A DNA stretch of 64,000 bases from assembly GCA_030532385.1 (NCBI GenBank), contig JAUNLG010000002.1, positions 92,992-156,991 of the forward strand, read 5' to 3'. Within the stretch, counting starts at the first letter, position 1. Each line of letters begins with the position of its first letter. The DNA comes from Anaerococcus sp. GTDB taxonomy: Bacteria > Bacillota > Clostridia > Tissierellales > Peptoniphilaceae. Under the pieces are notes generated by a model, which saw only the letters and a program-made list of their open reading frames with translations, was not told where the DNA came from and did no database searches. This document shows positions 62,622-64,000 of this stretch, one piece after another. A program made the position numbers and the translations under genes.

Positions 62622-63389
62622 TTATTCTCCTTTATTATTTAAATACGGCATAGATAATTTTTGGATATAATCAACAAGTTTGATTAGGATAAGGCTAAGA
62701 AGTGAAATCAAAATAATTGATGCAAACATCTTATCAAATGAGTAAGACTTCCTAACCCTTGTCATATAAACTCCAAGCCCTTGAAAACCTCCCAACCATT
62801 CTGCTATTACCCCACCTACTATACAGTAGGAGGCAGAGATCCTAAGTCCTGCAAAAAAGTAGGGTTTGACGTGGGGGAGTTTGGCATATATTAGGGTTTG
62901 TAACCTACTAGCTCCCATAGACTTAAAAAGTTTTAAAATATCAGGGTCAATTGACTTAAAACCATCAAGAAGTCCAATAGTGATTGGAAAAAAAGTTGCA
63001 ATCACAATTAGAACAACCTTGGCACTCATATCATAGCCAAACCAAAGAACTAACAAGGGGGCTATAGCAATTGTTGGAATAGTTTGGCTAATTATTAGCA
63101 GCGGAAAAGTCATCTTATAAAAGATATCAAAGTAATCCATGATAAGGGCTGTTATAAACCCTATTAAAAGACCGATTCCAAGTCCAAGTATTGCCTCTGT
63201 GAGGGTAACCCTAGCATGGGATAATAATAGATAAAAATCACCCATGAGGGCATTAAAGACTTCTATGGGCCCTGGCAGCATATAAGAGGGAATCAAACTT
63301 GACATAGATAAGCCCTGCCAAATTAATAAGAAAAGGCCAAGACCTAAAACTCCTAAAAACTTATTTATTGTATTTTGAAATTTTTTCAT
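62622..63389 (-). CDS. thiX: ABC transporter permease for thiamine precursor (ThiX-like)
   Basis: The 255-residue protein has about six membrane segments and the binding-protein-dependent permease loop (EAA-like) around LKLFKSMGASRLQTLIYAKLPHVKPYF. Further down, LRISASYCIVGGVIAEWLGG is typical of the SsuC/ThiX group. Its ATG at 63389 lies inside the upstream MTH1187-type gene (29-base overlap) with no strong ribosome site, suggesting translational coupling. It ends directly before the binding protein ATG. Confidence 0.85.
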   Translation of the reverse strand: MKKFQNTINKFLGVLGLGLFLLIWQGLSMSSLIPSYMLPGPIEVFNALMGDFYLLLSHARVTLTEAILGLGIGLLIGFITALIMDYFDIFYKMTFPLLIISQTIPTIAIAPLLVLWFGYDMSAKVVLIVIATFFPITIGLLDGFKSIDPDILKLFKSMGASRLQTLIYAKLPHVKPYFFAGLRISASYCIVGGVIAEWLGGFQGLGVYMTRVRKSYSFDKMFASIILISLLSLILIKLVDYIQKLSMPYLNNKGE

Positions 63390-63657
63390 CGCTTGTTAAA
63401 ATATGGTCTTTTTCGCTATAGACAAGTTTTATGTAGGTAGACACGCTAGATGCCCCTGCCTTTATAGCTTTTATTTGGGAAAATTTGATAACATCCATCA
63501 GATCATCCAAGTCACCTTCGACAGTTGTTTCAAAGGGTCCTACAAGGTATGAAAGACCAGTAGAGTCGATATAGGATATGACCTCATCAACTATTCTTAC
63601 AAGGTCCTTATGATTAGCTACCTTAGGTAGACATTGGATTGCAAGTTGACAATTCAT
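63361..63657 (-). CDS. MTH1187-family thiamine-binding protein
   Basis: This 98-residue protein is of the MTH1187/YkoF-like group, ferredoxin-like domains that bind thiamine or its pyrimidine part. It begins NCQLAIQCLPKVANHKDLVRIVDEVI, and has YLVGPFETTVEGDLDDLMDVI in the middle, the family hallmark (residues 37-57). The ribosome site AAGGAGG is clear on the minus strand. As first gene after the TPP riboswitch, it probably acts as a cytoplasmic carrier or sensor for the imported compound. It overlaps the permease gene. Confidence 0.85.
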   Translation of the reverse strand: MNCQLAIQCLPKVANHKDLVRIVDEVISYIDSTGLSYLVGPFETTVEGDLDDLMDVIKFSQIKAIKAGASSVSTYIKLVYSEKDHILTSDEKISKYNK

Positions 63658-63695
63658 AAAAAATAAACCTCCTTTAAATTTAAGGAAGAGAAACT

Positions 63696-63721
63696 AAAAA
63701 AATCCCTTGCCAAGCAAGGGA
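63696..63721 (-). terminator. Riboswitch-controlled terminator
   Basis: On the minus strand TCCCTTGC-TTG-GCAAGGGA is followed by seven T. It lies five bases after the aptamer and 39 bases before the first gene, so it is the expression platform: TPP binding should favour termination. Confidence 0.9.
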
Positions 63722-63725
63722 CAAA

Positions 63726-63793
63726 CACTTTCCTACGCTAGCATTAACTAACAGGTACAAAGGGTTTAATTCTCAGCATCCGCTCCCCTAGTG
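63726..63793 (-). ncRNA. TPP riboswitch (THI box)
   Basis: On the minus strand the conserved blocks appear in order: ACTAGGGGAGC, GCTGAGA, ACCCTTTGTACCTG and GTTAATGCTAGCGTAGGAA. P1 closes with CACT (5') and AGTG (3'). This is the standard THI-element layout, and it controls the MTH1187-thiXYZ operon through the adjacent terminator. Confidence 0.93.
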
Positions 63794-63809
63794 AAATACA
63801 TTCTCCTAC

Positions 63810-63815
63810 ATTATA
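63810..63815 (-). promoter_or_regulatory. -10 box of the thi operon
   Basis: On the minus strand TATAAT preceded by TGA gives an extended -10. The -35 candidate TAGACT is four of six matches. Transcription would start about ten bases before the riboswitch. Confidence 0.65.
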
Positions 63816-63954
63816 TCAATTTATTACTTACTAGTCTAGCTTTATTAAAAAATTTGCTTTTTATTTTTTATTTTTTAGTATATTAGAATAATAATAGTCA
63901 AAAAAAGAAATAAAAGTATAGTGTATATAAATAATTAGAATCTATGGAGGTATT

Positions 63955-64000
63955 ATGAAAATTCTAGTAATAAATTGTGGTAGTTCATCTCTAAAATACC
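63955..64000 (+). CDS. ackA: Acetate kinase, N-terminal fragment
   Basis: Only the first 15 codons are in the window, reading MKILVINCGSSSLKY, the near-invariant N-terminus of acetate kinase (the phosphate-binding NxGSSSxK motif). The enzyme interconverts acetyl phosphate and ADP with acetate and ATP, a common energy-yielding step in anaerobes. TGGAGG precedes the ATG. A TATAGT at 63917-63922 with a weak -35 may be its promoter. Butyrate kinase starts similarly, so the call is firm for the family, less for the substrate. Confidence 0.75.
   Translation, partial: MKILVINCGSSSLKY

Noticed and set aside
63670..63684. CCTTAAATTTAAAGG near the ribosome site of the thiamine-binding gene as a second regulatory hairpin
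   Set aside because: The pairing is only four bases before an A-A mismatch; the riboswitch terminator already explains control.
1..64000. CRISPR arrays, insertion sequences, prophage or attachment sites
   Set aside because: No regularly spaced repeats, transposase, integrase or phage structural genes were seen.

Overview
This 64-kb window is a chromosomal segment of a low-GC Gram-positive bacterium. The A+T-rich sequence, AGA/AGG arginine codons, consensus SigA promoters with TATAAT -10 elements, HrcA/CIRCE control of the chaperones, RpsU, a B-class dihydroorotate dehydrogenase (PyrK/PyrDB) and the gene order together suggest an anaerobic Firmicute. A Tissierellia/Peptoniphilaceae coccus resembling Anaerococcus is my best guess; it is an inference from gene order and protein flavour, not a proven identification. 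I see no CRISPR array, insertion sequence, prophage or rRNA.

Layout. 1-485: start of a class A PBP (minus, cut by the window edge). 690-4076: hflX-yigZ-yebC-lgt. 4109-11648: a reduced division/wall (dcw) cluster, mraZ-rsmH-ftsL-mraY-murD-murG-ftsQ-ftsZ, then nrdR. 11690-16792: rarA-asnS-leuS. 16848-18225: a small anchored protein with a puzzling start codon, then a TVP38-type and an SdpI-type membrane protein behind a palindromic operator. 18265-21770: a heterodimeric ABC exporter (minus). 21895-22515: a degenerate AlaX-like protein (minus). 22593-25759: comEC-holA, convergent with rpsT. 26187-28638: lepB-lepA. 28641-30383: a uracil-DNA glycosylase-like gene and an AI-2E/PerM-type membrane protein. 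30393-36023: pyrB-I-C-F-K-D-E operon. 36269-37892: an ABC exporter gene split by a frameshift in a T7 tract. 37902-39014: Fur-box-controlled flavin reductase plus cupin. 39056-39856: acetyltransferase. 39898-47627: hemW, hrcA-grpE-dnaK-dnaJ, mtaB, hinT, rpsU. 47739-51264: fruR-fruK-fruA (minus). 51371-54319: lipid kinase (minus), then CapA-like lipoprotein and PAP2 phosphatase. 54335-54421: tRNA-Leu(CAA). 54628-55904: pyrH-frr. 55906-60126: pilus/competence pseudopilus genes. 60135-60863: TatD-like hydrolase. 60874-63793: TPP-riboswitch-controlled thiamine-precursor ABC operon (minus). 63955 onward: start of ackA.

How the parts fit. Most of the window is core machinery: wall synthesis and division, translation, DNA replication and repair, protein folding and export, and pyrimidine synthesis. 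Regulation can be read directly at several points: MraZ repeats with a 10-bp period, CIRCE before hrcA, a Fur-type 7-1-7 box, a THI box with its terminator, and palindromes with no linked regulator. ComEC plus the pseudopilin/prepilin-peptidase cluster suggests DNA uptake, although the assembly ATPase is not here. The less ordinary loci are the SdpI/TVP38 unit, the zinc-ligand-free AlaX relative, the frameshifted ABC exporter and the gene that seems to start with ATC.
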